A stretch of DNA of 64,000 nucleotides, from the NCBI GenBank assembly GCA_021464415.1, contig CM038466.1, positions 686,438-750,437 on the forward strand, in the 5' to 3' direction. The notes under the pieces were generated by a model that did not search any database, was not told the DNA's origin, and was given only the letters and a program-made list of their open reading frames with translations. Position 1 is the stretch's first letter, and the number at the start of each line of letters is the position of its first letter. Shown here piece by piece: positions 1 through 11,129 of the stretch. Made by a program: the position numbers and the translations under genes. The DNA is from Lonicera japonica (taxonomy: Eukaryota; Streptophyta; Magnoliopsida; Dipsacales; Caprifoliaceae).

Positions 1-524
1 TCTGCTTTCAGGCTTACGCATCACCTCGGAAGAACGCTTTAAACATCTTGCTCCTTTTCTTACCTTGGGTGTTTTAATTTCTATCTCGTGACGCTACATG
101 ACCTCATTGGTGTATTTTCCTGGGTGGTATGTTATATACATGCACACGCATATGCATAAACAATTGAGCAAGTGTTATCCTACAATTCGTATTATTGTTG
201 GGAGATTAGAGATCTCTGGCACCTAAGATAATATTAGAGGCCTTGATTCTTGGTTGACCATTTTCGTGTACAATCAGATCCAATGATTTTGTTAATTATT
301 TACATAATAGATTAGCAAGTGTTGCAAAGTTTGATTCATGTATATATTCTATTGTTAGTGGTGGTAAAGATATTATAAAACAAAACACACTCTGGAGTTG
401 TGGTTTTGATTCAGGTGGTAAAGCTTACCACCCCGACCCCTTTCAGACATCAGCTCTTGTTAGCCTGCATGGACGCCTCTCTGTTCGGGTACCTTTTGAG
501 CAATCGAATGGCTTAGTTTATTAA
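1..524 (+). CDS. 3'-terminal exons of an unidentified gene (partial)
   Basis: I do not recognise this protein. Two short exons can be joined in one frame. The first runs from 12, after an acceptor CAG at 9-11, to 68, before a GT at 69. It reads LRITSEERFKHLAPFLTLG in phase. The second runs from 415, after TTGATTCAG, to a TAA at 522-524. The split codon G|GT gives Gly, so the join reads LTLG-GKAYHPDPFQ and the protein ends in FEQSNGLVY. The intron (69-414) is AT-rich with normal borders. The matching phase, the non-repetitive amino-acid composition and the GC-richer exons favour a real gene 3' end entering from the left. The rest of the gene lies outside the window. A decayed pseudogene cannot be excluded. 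Confidence 0.5.
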
Positions 525-667
525 GCTTACATTTGTCCCACTGGAGGCAAAAAAGTAGCATGAAGGTTCTCATTGGAATTTTGTGCTGATGCATCTTAAG
601 CTTTGGGTGTCAATACTGTGAACTTAAATTGATTTTACAATGTAACATGTATATATATATATATAAA

Positions 668-752
668 CGGTTGAATTTTTTGATATAATTTGGTGAGGAT
701 GAACTCCATGGTACTGATAAACTCCTCCAAATTTTATCAAAAAATTCAACCG
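668..752. repeat. Short foldback (hairpin) repeat, copy 1
   Basis: The left arm starts CGGTTGAATTTTTTGAT and the right arm ends ATCAAAAAATTCAACCG, giving an almost perfect inverted repeat of about 85 bp. Its arms match the inner part of the larger hairpin at 1020-1424. No target-site duplication was evident. Confidence 0.6.
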
Positions 753-832
753 CGAAATAAGTGATTTAAAAATCTAAAATTTCAACAATCGAAATGCATG
801 CATATGTATCAATCTTTAATTCGCCCACCTCT

Positions 833-921
833 TGATTGAATTTTTTTGATGAAATTTGATGGAGTTGATCTACTCTTCATGGAGATCATCCCTACCAAAT
901 TTCATCAAAAAATTCAATCAT
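833..921. repeat. Short foldback repeat, copy 2
   Basis: This is a second hairpin of the same family as 668-752. The left arm is TTGATTGAATTTTTTTGATG and the right arm contains CATCAAAAAATTCAATCA. The loop contains a TCATGGAGATGATC-like sequence. The stretch 525-1019 otherwise holds only probable 3'UTR and AT-rich DNA. Confidence 0.55.
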
Positions 922-1019
922 TTACCCCCGCAAAAGAGGAAGTAAGTTGGTTAAAATAATGATGCCCTTTTTGTAGTCTGACTATATATGTGTGTGTACA
1001 TATATATTAGTTATCTATA

Positions 1020-1424
1020 GGGGAAATTTCAGGTGCGGATTACTGTTCACGGATGAACAGTACGGATTGGTCCATTTGGCACGCTTTCCGATGGAATTTT
1101 TTGATGAAATTTTGTGGAGATGTTCTTCATCGTGTCTAGAACATCTACACCAAATTTCATCAAAAAATTCAACCGGGAAGTGGGTTAACTACGTGATTGA
1201 AAAATATTGGATTTTATAAATCTATTTCTGGACCAATATTTTTCAATCACGTAGTTAACCCACTTCTCGGTTGAATTTTTTGATAAAATTTGGTGGAGAT
1301 GTTCTAGACACGATGAAGAACATCCCCACAAAATTTCATCAAAAAATTCCATCGGAAAGCGTGCCAAATGGACCAATCCGTACTGTTCATCCGTGAACAG
1401 TAATCCGTATAGGAAATGGACTCC
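1020..1424. mobile_element. Long-hairpin MITE with 8-bp target duplication (hAT-like)
   Basis: The two arms (about 1036-1215 and 1228-1407) are near-perfect reverse complements over roughly 180 bp. They contain an inner palindromic motif, TGTTCACGGATGAACA. The element is bracketed by TATCTATA at 1012-1019 and 1425-1432. An 8-bp duplication is the usual hAT signature. The outer ends (GGGGAAATTTC and its inexact partner GGAGTCCATTTCC) are imperfect terminal repeats. The small reading frames inside are palindrome artefacts. There is no transposase, so it is non-autonomous. Confidence 0.8.
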
Positions 1425-1432
1425 TATCTATA

Positions 1433-2186
1433 AGCAGTTTGTGATAACTCCTTTCCCATGCATGAATTACATCATTTTAACTATCTCCTTTTTCTTGAGG
1501 CCTTGAACCAAAAAGCATTCACCCGCATTGGGAATGTTGATACCAGCAGTACAATGCAGGTCTCAGTGATGACATATATAACAAGGCATGTTAAGGTGAA
1601 TGGTTTAATGCAATTTCAAATTACGAAAAGAAATCAATTTGAACCTGGGTATGAAGAAGAGATAGTTTAACAATTCACATAAGATCAAGTATAATAAGGA
1701 AAGCTTGTGCATAAGCAAGCAGCAGCAGCTGCTGCTGCCTTGTGCAGACATGAAGATATGTTCTCTTCTCTTTTAATTTCTGCATATCCCCTCCCAACTT
1801 GCTCCATATAATGTTATATATGGAGGTATGCAGGATACAATTAAGCAGCGTTTATGTGATTGTATAAACAAGAACAGATGCAAGTAAGTCACTAAGTGAA
1901 ATTATATATTATTATTACATAATTAAAGCAGATGATACAAATTGAGGTAACAAGAAAGGAAGGAGAAGTTGTATGTTGTACAATGAAATATGAAGTTGAA
2001 ATTAACTTGAGTGACCATTTTTTTTTCTTTTATATATATTCTAATGATCAGCACAACTTGGACATGATGATCAACATTCTCCTCCACCTCCTCCAATCCC
2101 CATTATCTCCATCATTATCATCAAAGCCACTCTTATCTTCACAATATGATATGAGATACACAATTTAACCATTAAAACTACTAATA
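1433..2186. other. Intergenic stretch between MITE and AHL gene
   Basis: I see no convincing coding exon. There is a (CAG/CTG)n run near 1721-1738. The last few hundred bases before 2187 are expected to hold the 3'UTR and polyadenylation region of the minus-strand AHL gene. Confidence 0.5.
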
Positions 2187-3164
2187 TTAAAATGGAGGCC
2201 TTCCACCACCACTCGCTAACCCCCATCCAAATAATTCAGCTGCTGAAAATGGATTATTAGCGGTAGCAGCAGCAGTAGGTACATTGGCTCCTGCATTATT
2301 AAGAAAAGAAAAACCACTTGCGTTTCCATCTCCGTCTCCTTCACCTCCACTGCCACTACCAGTACCTCCTTCTCCCTGCAGTTGCGCACCACCACCACCT
2401 CCTCCTCCTGTGACCCCTGAGGATTGTGATCCAGTAGGTTGAACCTGAGGAACAGCACCCTCCTCCTGCTCCTCCTCATCCTCTAAAGGCAGACGTTCAA
2501 AAACAGCATTGGCAAAGGAAGCTGCCATCAAAAGCACGGCCCCTGAAGCCACCAGAGGACCCACCACACACCCTCCAACTACCTGACCCTGTCCACCCCC
2601 CATGAATATTGATATCCCACCAGCTCCTGGGGGTGCCGGAGGTGGCAGCACTGTCCCCGATAATGATAGTATCTCAAAGCGGCCATGCAAAGTCACTACA
2701 CTACCACTCCCACTAGTAGGAGGAGGAGAAGAAGAAGGGTGTCGGAGGGTAACGTTAGCAACGGTGCCACTGCCGCTGAGAACACAAACACCCCTTCCCC
2801 TTCGCCTGGCATAATTGGAGAGGCTGTCCATGATGTCCGCACCCCCACTCACTTCGAGTACGTGCGATCTTAGGGCATTAGGGCTGTCCCTCGTCAGTAT
2901 AATCGGAGGCTTTGCCTTGTTTTTTGATCCAGGTGGACGTCCTCTGGGACGTCTGTGGTGGTGGCGGTTGGACGACGCTGGTCCACCCGAGCCAGCTGCC
3001 ACTGCTTCGTCATCTGCAGTATCATCGTAATTAGGCAGTGGTGGCGGGGAATGGTGGTTTGGATGGGACAAGTGGAGGTCAGGAGTCAGGAGTTGGTGAA
3101 GGTACCTAGAAGCAGCAGCTCCTCCTCCATGTGATTCTTCATAATTACCCCCCGCCATCGCCAT
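2187..3164 (-). CDS. AHL: AT-hook motif nuclear-localized (AHL) protein, type I
   Basis: This intronless gene encodes 325 residues. A His/Pro-rich N-terminus leads to one type-I AT-hook at about residues 72-86 (core RGRPP followed by GSKNKAKPP), which contacts the minor groove of AT-rich DNA. The PPC/DUF296 domain spans about 97-225, including [12 protein letters not shown], the signature GRFEIL at 161-166 and [20 protein letters not shown]. The tail is Gly/Ser/Glu-rich with an acidic EDEEEQEE run and a typical terminal RPPF. Single AT-hook, type-I PPC and no introns are the hallmarks of clade A AHLs. In Arabidopsis these act as nuclear multimers controlling hypocotyl growth, flowering and hormone genes. 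That role here is inferred from the family. The ATG at 3164 is the first in frame and gives the expected MAxxG-like start. The gene looks intact. The exact orthologue is not decided. Confidence 0.95.
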   Translation of the reverse strand: MAMAGGNYEESHGGGAAASRYLHQLLTPDLHLSHPNHHSPPPLPNYDDTADDEAVAAGSGGPASSNRHHHRRPRGRPPGSKNKAKPPIILTRDSPNALRSHVLEVSGGADIMDSLSNYARRRGRGVCVLSGSGTVANVTLRHPSSSPPPTSGSGSVVTLHGRFEILSLSGTVLPPPAPPGAGGISIFMGGGQGQVVGGCVVGPLVASGAVLLMAASFANAVFERLPLEDEEEQEEGAVPQVQPTGSQSSGVTGGGGGGGAQLQGEGGTGSGSGGEGDGDGNASGFSFLNNAGANVPTAAATANNPFSAAELFGWGLASGGGRPPF

Positions 3165-4248
3165 GATTTTGATCGATCAATTTATGCTCTCCTAATTTAT
3201 CTGATGCCCTCTCTCACACACACACTTCCTACGCTCAATCGCAGCTAGCTAGCTTGTTCCCAAAATTAGCAAAAACTATATAATGTATGTTAAGATCAAA
3301 ACTAATGATCGAACTCATATATAATATATATATATATATATATTATTAAATAGCTGAGAGAACAGTACTGCATTAATAATGATCATTTACGCACACACAC
3401 ACATATATATTTATCTATTTATCTATTTTCAGCAACCACCTACTCCAAGCTTTGATTGCTTAATCAAGCTTCTCGACCGAATTAATCAAACGATCACTTG
3501 AGAACAACTAACTAGGCAGTCTGCCTCAAAAAGGCGAAAAAAAAAAATTCAAAATTCAGAGCTCCTTAATAAAGTACTAGTCTACTACATACTACTACTC
3601 CTCGATCAACTCGAGGCTTAAAATGATATATAGAGAGAGATGATTAATTAATCACCTTTTATCTCCAACACACTTCATTCAGATCTTCAGAATTATGCAA
3701 CAATTGAAGAACAGGCATCAATCCCACCAAACGAATTAGAGTATATACGGATATAAATAAAATGGCAAAGGTACTCGATTTCTAATTAAGTAGATATGAA
3801 AAAAGATACAACACAATTAAATTCTGATCAAAGAAACAACTCTCTTTGCTGCTAACATATATAACCTACTTGGTGTATATATATATACTGTGTTGTAATT
3901 TTTGTCAAATGCACTATTAACTATTTAAAAAGTATTTTAAATTTCAACCGATAATTCTTTATCATTTTTATATTTTTAAGATTAGAATATTATGTCTGTT
4001 TTTGTATAGATATATATATATACACGCACGTAAATGTGGGAATGAAGCGGAAAAGAATTAAAGGTAGGAGCAGATCAATCAAAAGAAAACAAAGTTTGGA
4101 AAGAAAAGCAATGATATCTCTAGCTGACAACCCCACGCGCTCACAATGAGCATGAGTGCAGACTTGGCCCTCCTTATTAATAATACATTTTCAGTTTAGA
4201 AAGAGAAAAAAAAAAAAACCTAATAGCTGCACATTTTGTAAATTATTG
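3165..4248 (-). promoter_or_regulatory. AHL upstream region with microsatellites
   Basis: This is the 5' flank of the minus-strand AHL gene. It holds a CT/CA-rich tract (about 3209-3227) just upstream of the ATG, likely 5'UTR, a long (TA)n run at about 3318-3346, and many AT-rich motifs. I cannot pin a specific TATA box or binding site. No other gene is seen. Confidence 0.4.
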
Positions 4249-4251
4249 TAA

Positions 4252-4770
4252 GGGTGCGTTTGATTGCAAGTATGGAATTTATATGAAAAGAAAAAAAGTT
4301 GTAGGCAATTGAATTACCTAGAATTGAGTTGCATGAAAAATACCAATTAAATGTGTTTGATTGCCTTAATTTTTTACCCGAAAAATATTGGTTGTATTAT
4401 AACATTTTTAATATATAAAAAATTATTGATATTTTTTTTTACACAATTCTATAGCCATGATGGAACTTATTTAATTGATCTTGATTAGTAGATTTTAAAT
4501 ATTAAATTTTGAATTTTAAGTTATAGCATTTTTAATGTAAAGAATGGGTAAAAGTTTGTCTCAAAAAATGTACAAGTAGCATGGAAAATAAAAACAAACC
4601 CTCCCCCAAAGAAAATGTTTTCAAGTTTTAGATGAAAAATGAGATAAATAGTGAAAAAAATATGGAATTTGACTGCCAGTAAAATTAAGGCAAACAAACA
4701 CCACAAAAGTGACAACTTCAGTAAAAAAAATAATATATTTCATAAAAAATATAAGCAATCAAATACACCC
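4252..4770. mobile_element. Tourist-like (PIF/Harbinger) MITE
   Basis: The left end GGGTGCGTTTGATTGCAAGTAT and the reverse complement of the right end, GGGTGTATTTGATTGCTTAT, form matching terminal inverted repeats. The element is flanked by TAA at 4249-4251 and 4771-4773, the usual 3-bp Harbinger duplication. The 519-bp interior is AT-rich and has no transposase. Confidence 0.8.
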
Positions 4771-4782
4771 TAAATTAATTAA

Positions 4783-5627
4783 GGGTGTTCTTAAACATAC
4801 CCACATAATCTGTCTTCTCACCCCACCAAAAGTCAATATTACGTCAATCTTAACTTAAAAATGAGCGTAAGATTCTACAGACTACATTTGAAAAAATTGC
4901 CACTAATTTGTCTTTTCACTCATTTAATTTTTTTAAATTAAAAAAGTCCATTCTTTTCAACAAATAATTCTACAACTCTAGTTCCAAAATATTTTAATAA
5001 ATGATTTATTTTTATAAAAACTATTTTATTTTTTCGATTCATTAGATACAGCCGTATAAGAGACAGTAATATTATGAAGATTTAAATTTTATTATTAGCT
5101 ACTAGAAACAGTCGGGATAATTTTCTTGTGTTAATTAATTAATTTTTACTTTGATCAAAAGTTTCATTTTAAACAGTTGGTCGCCTAAAAGTATAAAACT
5201 ATTGTTGTTGTTATTTTTATTTTTCAAATTTACACTTTACTGTCTTTAAAATTGTCATTTGTGGGATTTGACCCTATCTCTAATTAGGAATTTTGTAAGG
5301 TCAATAATGAATTTTGTGGATGTCTAACAAAAAAATAAATTTATTATTTGACTTATAAAAAAGAGGTTGTTTGTCGGTAGCGTGTATAAAAAAAGATGGA
5401 GTATGTTGAATGTTTTCGATAAAAAATATTTTTATGGATTTATATAAGATTTTTATGTTTTAGTTTTAGTGACAACGAAATTAACGTCCCAATAGTGCAT
5501 TCAGTAAACTCACCCACCATTGGGGTAAATTGAAAGTTTTTTAAAAGAATAAGTAGGGTGAGAAGAAAGTGTTGTTTCTCTTATTGAAGTGAGAAGACGA
5601 ATTATGTGGGTTTATTTAAAAACTCCC
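4783..5627. mobile_element. MITE with ~45-bp terminal inverted repeats
   Basis: The left end begins GGGTGTTCTTAAACATACCC and continues ACATAATCTGTCTTCTCAC. The right end is its near reverse complement, starting GTGAGAAGACGAATTATGTG. Both sides are flanked by TTAATTAA (4775-4782 and 5628-5635), which could be an 8-bp hAT-like or shorter TTA/TAA duplication inside a palindrome. It starts 12 bp after the preceding MITE. There is no coding sequence. Confidence 0.75.
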
Positions 5628-5635
5628 TTAATTAA

Positions 5636-7500
5636 AAGACTAATAATAGCAACATTTTCAAAGTATTTGCGGTGGCCAGCCAGACCTGCTTCCCTTGAAA
5701 AAAGAGTTGGCAAATATATTATCTACACATATATGCGTATGTGAAAAGAAAAAAAAAGCCGAGAGGACCCATTGATCAAGCTCCAAGCAGATCGGAAAGA
5801 ATGGCACTCTGCTGCATTTAATAATAATATAAAAAAATAAAAATGCCTGATTTAGTAAAAAATTAAAAAATAAATTGAGGCGTTCTCTCTATTTTATACT
5901 CATTTTATGAGTAAATATTATCCATCCTTCATAATTTTTTGTGAAATTTTTTTCTTTCTCAACCACCAAAGAAATTTTTTCATGAAAAAAGCAATAAAGT
6001 AAAAAGACATCTCACCAAATCTCAACTTATTTTTCAACTTCTCACAAAAATCAATCACCACGTCCACTTTCCAACTTTTCACAAAAATCAACTTTTTTTT
6101 TTCAATGTTATTATCAAACGGATCACGAGTAATTGTTAGGACTTGTAAATAGAGCAAATTAATAAATAACCCACATTTACATTTTGTGGCAACTAGCTGG
6201 TTCAACATTTGGGAGTTGGCTTTTTTCTATTACTTATTTCTCTCAATTTCTTTCAATACCTTCTATTTTAAGAGTTAAACGGATGAAATTTTTCATGAAA
6301 TTTAGTGGAAACAATATCTATACTTACTCGATCGTCTCCACAAAATTTTAACAAAAACCTTAAACCAAAAGTTAGTGTAATAAAATTTGATATATATATA
6401 TTCATTATTATCTGTTGAAATTTTAGATGGACATCTCACCCACTTCAAAATTGAATCTTTTGATAATTTTTTATAGAGATGATCTAATCATTATAAAAAT
6501 TATCTCCACCAAACTTCATCACAAAAGTCATCCTTCAAAATAGAGGGCATTGAGAAAAATTTGAAGAAATGAGAGGAGTAAAGCCCCAACATATTTGATA
6601 GTTTGTTTAGGCTATCTCTAATGGTAATTTTCTTTTTCATTTCTATCATATGCAATGTCATTTTAAAGTATTTCTATGTCTAGTTGGCAAGTTCTTTATA
6701 TGGTTAGAAAAAAAATAAAAAAGTTGGTCTCCAATGGTGATTCATTTTTTTCTTACTTGACATTTATTTAAGAAGAGCGAATTAATGAATTTAATAATAT
6801 CTATTGAGAATGTATCAAATCATATAGCAAATTTTTTAAAATGGTAATAAAAATTCCAAATATAATTCGCCTTCTAGCTCACACATAAATAATTATAAAA
6901 AAGAGCATTGAAGCATATTTTTTTTATTTTGTTTATATTATAAAATTTGTATAGATGAAAATGTCGATCGGAGATGAACTTACAAGCACATTGGGTAGGA
7001 AGATCGATGTATTAATAATTCTCATCAACAAGAGTCAGCATTTTCAGAACCCCAAAAAAAAAATGTTTGTCAAATTTATTCAAGTGTAAATATTGAATAT
7101 ATATATATATATAATATTAGATGCGTTTATCAGTAATTCATTAATGTTATATATATAGATATATATATATTAAAGTCTGAAAAAGAAGGGAAGAATTGTC
7201 AAACAGTAGAACAAAATTTTCATTACGACTAAACAATTCGTGAATTAAGGGGAAATACCGAACGCTGATTCTAGTTTTAGTCGATAATAAGAAGTGAAAA
7301 AAAGTGAAGGGGGCAAAAAAAAAATTCATGTACAACGTATTAGGAAGTAGGTAATTGAAGTTTTGATAAGAGGGGTGGACCAGTATGAGGTAACGTGGAG
7401 AGGTTGTGTTGGAGCTCTTTTTTAACAGTTGCATCTCAAGAAATCTAATCTTGTGCATGTTTTCGTCGTCTATCAATTCAAAAGATAAGAATTGAATTGA
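5636..7500. other. AT-rich intergenic DNA with two decayed foldbacks
   Basis: I see no supported gene. Two decayed hairpins at about 6281-6370 and 6455-6535 resemble the GATGAAATTT...GGAGATGAT hairpins near 700-1400, with weaker arms. The remainder is AT-rich DNA with short (TA)n runs at about 7099-7113 and 7151-7170. Reading frames here have no recognisable domain. Confidence 0.5.
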
Positions 7501-10394
7501 ATTTTCTTTCTTTCTTTCTTTCTTTACCAGCTGCCTGCAGGAGGCGCCGCCAGCGAAGATCAAAGGTATCTCAGTCGTCATAACACCCACCCACGAACCA
7601 ACAAACAAACAAACAATAATAATAAGTATTCCAAATTAAATAACTAAATTATTAGACCTAATAATGTATCCTCTACGTGTGAAATCTACTTGAATTGAAA
7701 TACTGATTGTTGATGCATTTTTTGACACATCCCATACACACATAATTACTATGTACGCTGAAAATAAAACATAAATAATTCTAAATAGACTGGGGGTTGA
7801 AATCCAACAAATTGATTGAGATGTTGTAAGTATCACTGTATTAATTAGTACGTGAAATTAAAAGAATATAAACCTCACTCACCAATCAATGCAATAATAT
7901 ACAACAATCTAAATCATGATTTTTCCACAATTGAGTCCAACTAGCCTAGCTAGAATTATCATAATCTGTTGGGGAGAGACTAGAGAGAAAGACCCCAACC
8001 AAAACAGTACAGAATGGGTCCAGCAAATGAAAGTGAAAATGCACATCATCATCATCATCATCATCACAGGAAGGCAGGCCGTGCTCACGTGACCCATGAG
8101 CAATTATTTGATTTGCCAGCTATATTTGGGTTTATTCGGAAGCCTCGTGCACTGCGTGCGAGCGTTCGAGTTTTGGGAATTCGATTCAAAATCAAACCCC
8201 GGATATTTCCCAATACCATAACCATGGTAAATGTTTACTTTCAAATTAATGGAAGACGGGAAGAGTCAGATTTATTTATTTATTTATTTTTATTGAGGCG
8301 GGAAGTGGATAGTCGACTCGTAGTATATATATATATATATAGCCTTTAGCCTTCTCTGAGAACTTTTGAACCCCCACTCCAAACTCATTCACCTCCCTTC
8401 CTTCCTACAACTTACCAGGAATCCTCATTTATTCTCCAATACCCATTTTTCCTTCATCTAATTTTTACCTCTTTGGGTCTGAAATAGCACAACCTAATGC
8501 TAGACAAAAATATTGTATTCCTGGAACCTCCGAGCATATCCTTGCATTATATCAACTATTTACATCTTTGGGATTTTCTTCCTCTCAATTGACTACTGCA
8601 AATAAATTTATTACTATTGTATAGAAAAGCTACAGAAATTCATAAATAACTAAGTCAAAATCCATTTCAAGGACATACTTACAAGCCCAACATGCACACT
8701 TCTCTGGATTTTAGGACTACCGGCAGAATTCAACAAAACTAATTAGGTTTCATAAAAAAAAATTATTTTATTTAAAAAAAAAAAGAAAAAAAAGAAGAAC
8801 CTTATTGTATGGCACTAGAAGATTTACAATCACATCTATTTGTTAGAACATACTAGAATATTATTACCCTGCCCTCATGTGCGTAAAGCCTAATCCCACA
8901 GAAACCTGCATTCTCCATTTCTAAACTTTTTAACACAATATTGGCCACACTACTAGTTCAACCCGGTGTCACTTGCCTGCCCGCATCATCAATGGTTTCA
9001 AACCTTTCAGATTGTTTTGAGACCTGAAACCAATTAAAGAAAAACAAAGTTCAAAAAAGGGACTATCATATCTTATAGAATAAAATAAGATAAAACGAGC
9101 AGACCAAGCTTGACAAACTCCTGGGGAGCACACTAAGTTAACAAATCTCACAAAGCTTTTTGCTAAACAAGTTTTAGATTAGCTTTTTATGATAATGACA
9201 ATGCATACTCAGCTCAAATGTCTAGGCCACGAGCCCCAATTAGCTGTGTTCTTCTCCAGAAGTGGCTCAACATCTTTGATTGATCAAATGATGAATTAAT
9301 TAATTCTCTAACACACCTCTTGACGACTCTAGTTATTGGTTGAACAAAACCCGCTAAACCTTAATTAGCTTTTTCAAATCATAGCCAACAAAAGTAGCAC
9401 AGAAATGTTCGATTCTGAACCATTTAATCATGCACCGAAAATTGCTTTGCTCCTACCTACATCATCAGCATCTCTGGGAGGATGTTTTGTTATTGGCTCT
9501 TCAAACTCTACTAAAAACACTAATGATCGTGATGGTGGTCATGCAGTCGCATTACTTGTAGCATCCACAATAGTTGGACGATACAAAAGCAAATTGGTAG
9601 ATTTAATTGATTAGGCCATGCAATGTTGATGTAATAGTAACCCAAACCTGTTAATATTAATGTGTGAATAGTTAATGTACCATTTCCTTATTTTGGCCAG
9701 AAAACTGTGCATAGACTATAATCTCCCTATGCATAGACATAAAATTTATAATCTCCCACGGCCTAAACAGCTTATTAGAAATACATTTGACAATAACAGC
9801 ATGAGCACGGACAACGGGTGTGTACCCACGGTACATAACGGCAATTTAAAAAAACATACGGCGGGGGACACGTTTAATAAATAAATAAATATATTTATAA
9901 TAATATACTATTAATAAAATTAATATTAATAAAATTAAAATTAATATTAATAAATAAGTAATATTAATATTAATAAACTGATATCTCATCTCTTATAACT
10001 TAATATCCTATTAATAAAATTAATTAAACACAAAGTTTATTGAATATTATAAATTGGAATTTTTCCTCTTCGGGTACCGTACCCGACATGTACCCGGTTT
10101 AATATTATTTTAATTGGACACGCCATTAGCCGTGACCCGTAACCCGTACAGCCGTGTCCAAACGGGTACCCAGAAAAAAATGAAGTACCCATGTTTCATA
10201 GATAACAGCTAAACTAGGAAACATTTAACCTTATACTTTACTATTAACATCGTGCAAGGACAGTAAATTAAAAATACATAAAATAATATAAACATGATCT
10301 TTTAGGAGTCTCCAGACCGTTCAAGATTGCTAAAAATAGCACAAAAATGACACTGCATGAGAGTAATGCATCTAGTATTCTAGTGCTTGTTTTT
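7501..10394. other. Intergenic stretch with simple repeats, no supported gene
   Basis: Contents I can support are simple repeats: (TTTC)n at about 7503-7527, (CAT)n at about 8043-8067, (TTTA)n at about 8272-8290 and (TA)n at about 8322-8340. A pair of GC-rich islands at about 9806-9872 and 10070-10183, rich in GTACCC/GGGTAC and ACCCGT, face each other in loosely inverted orientation around an AT-rich core. They may be a decayed foldback element. No exon set can be assembled. Confidence 0.45.
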
Positions 10395-10409
10395 AATAAT
10401 CGTTAGGTG

Positions 10410-10599
10410 AAACCCAAGAGTTTGCCAGAGCGATAAGGGCGAACATGGGACTGTGTGGCGTAAGCGCACGGTTTCAAGTTCGATTCTCCGTTGCGCGAAA
10501 CCTTTTTTAGGCCATTGGAGGCGTCTCCTGTTGAAGCAACCAGGGCCTCATGAGATTAGTAGGGGTGGGGCTCCGATACCCATGGTTATCAAAAATAAA
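10410..10599 (+). mobile_element. tRNA-derived SINE with 15-bp target duplication
   Basis: The 190-bp body has a polymerase III-like layout. A box-A-like stretch, TTGCCAGAGCGATAAGGG, lies near 10421. A clear box B, GGTTTCAAGTTCGATTCTCC, lies near 10471. The 3' end is A-rich (TTATCAAAAATAAA). The 15-bp sequence AATAATCGTTAGGTG occurs on both sides (10395-10409 and 10600-10614), as expected for LINE-assisted insertion. It does not fold as an intact tRNA, so it is not a tRNA gene. Confidence 0.85.
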
Positions 10600-10614
10600 A
10601 ATAATCGTTAGGTG

Positions 10615-11129
10615 CTTAACATGACACTCATATCATTATCAACATTTGCCTTCTATAATTTTATACACAAGCTACATTGAAGAGCTATGTGTGTTTTTCT
10701 TCATTATTAAGTTGACTATGTTTGCTAGAAATAACCTTCATCTATTTTTCATGAGAGATAAATACTCACCATATTTTTCAAACGTCTCAAATCAAGAGTC
10801 AATTTTTTATTTTTTTTTGGGGGGGGTGGTTTGCTTTTTTTATTTTTTGGGAAGGAGGGGGTGGAGGGAATAATCAACGTACCAAGCTTTGAGATGTGAA
10901 TAAATTTTATTTTGATTCAAACAACTCTTGATTTGGGACAGGAGTAATCAACAAGAATTGTAGGATCATAGTTTAGTAACAAAAAAAAGTCCACCAGCAC
11001 TTTATTAAAAACTAAAAGGACCTGATTCCAACCTCAACAAAACTTGCCCTGTGGATCTAATCACTGAGCTTTTTGGCACAAAATTAAACTTTGATCTGCA
11101 ACTGAATAGAGACCAAGTTATATCGACTC
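10615..11129. other. Intergenic stretch, homopolymer-rich
   Basis: No gene is supported. The stretch includes a T-run followed by a G-run at about 10804-10826. Confidence 0.4.

Noticed and set aside
992..1376. Two near-identical opposite-strand frames (MVHLARFPMEFFDEILW-type)
   Set aside because: They are the two arms of the hairpin MITE read on opposite strands, not genes.
7147..7608. 153-residue minus-strand frame
   Set aside because: It has biased composition, no domain, a TTTC microsatellite inside, and no plausible splice partners.
9806..10195. Foldback element with GTACCC islands
   Set aside because: The inverted match is only loose, with no duplication at the edges.
10410..10599. 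tRNA gene because of a good box B
   Set aside because: There is no full cloverleaf and no acceptor stem. It has an A-rich tail and a 15-bp target duplication, so it is a SINE.
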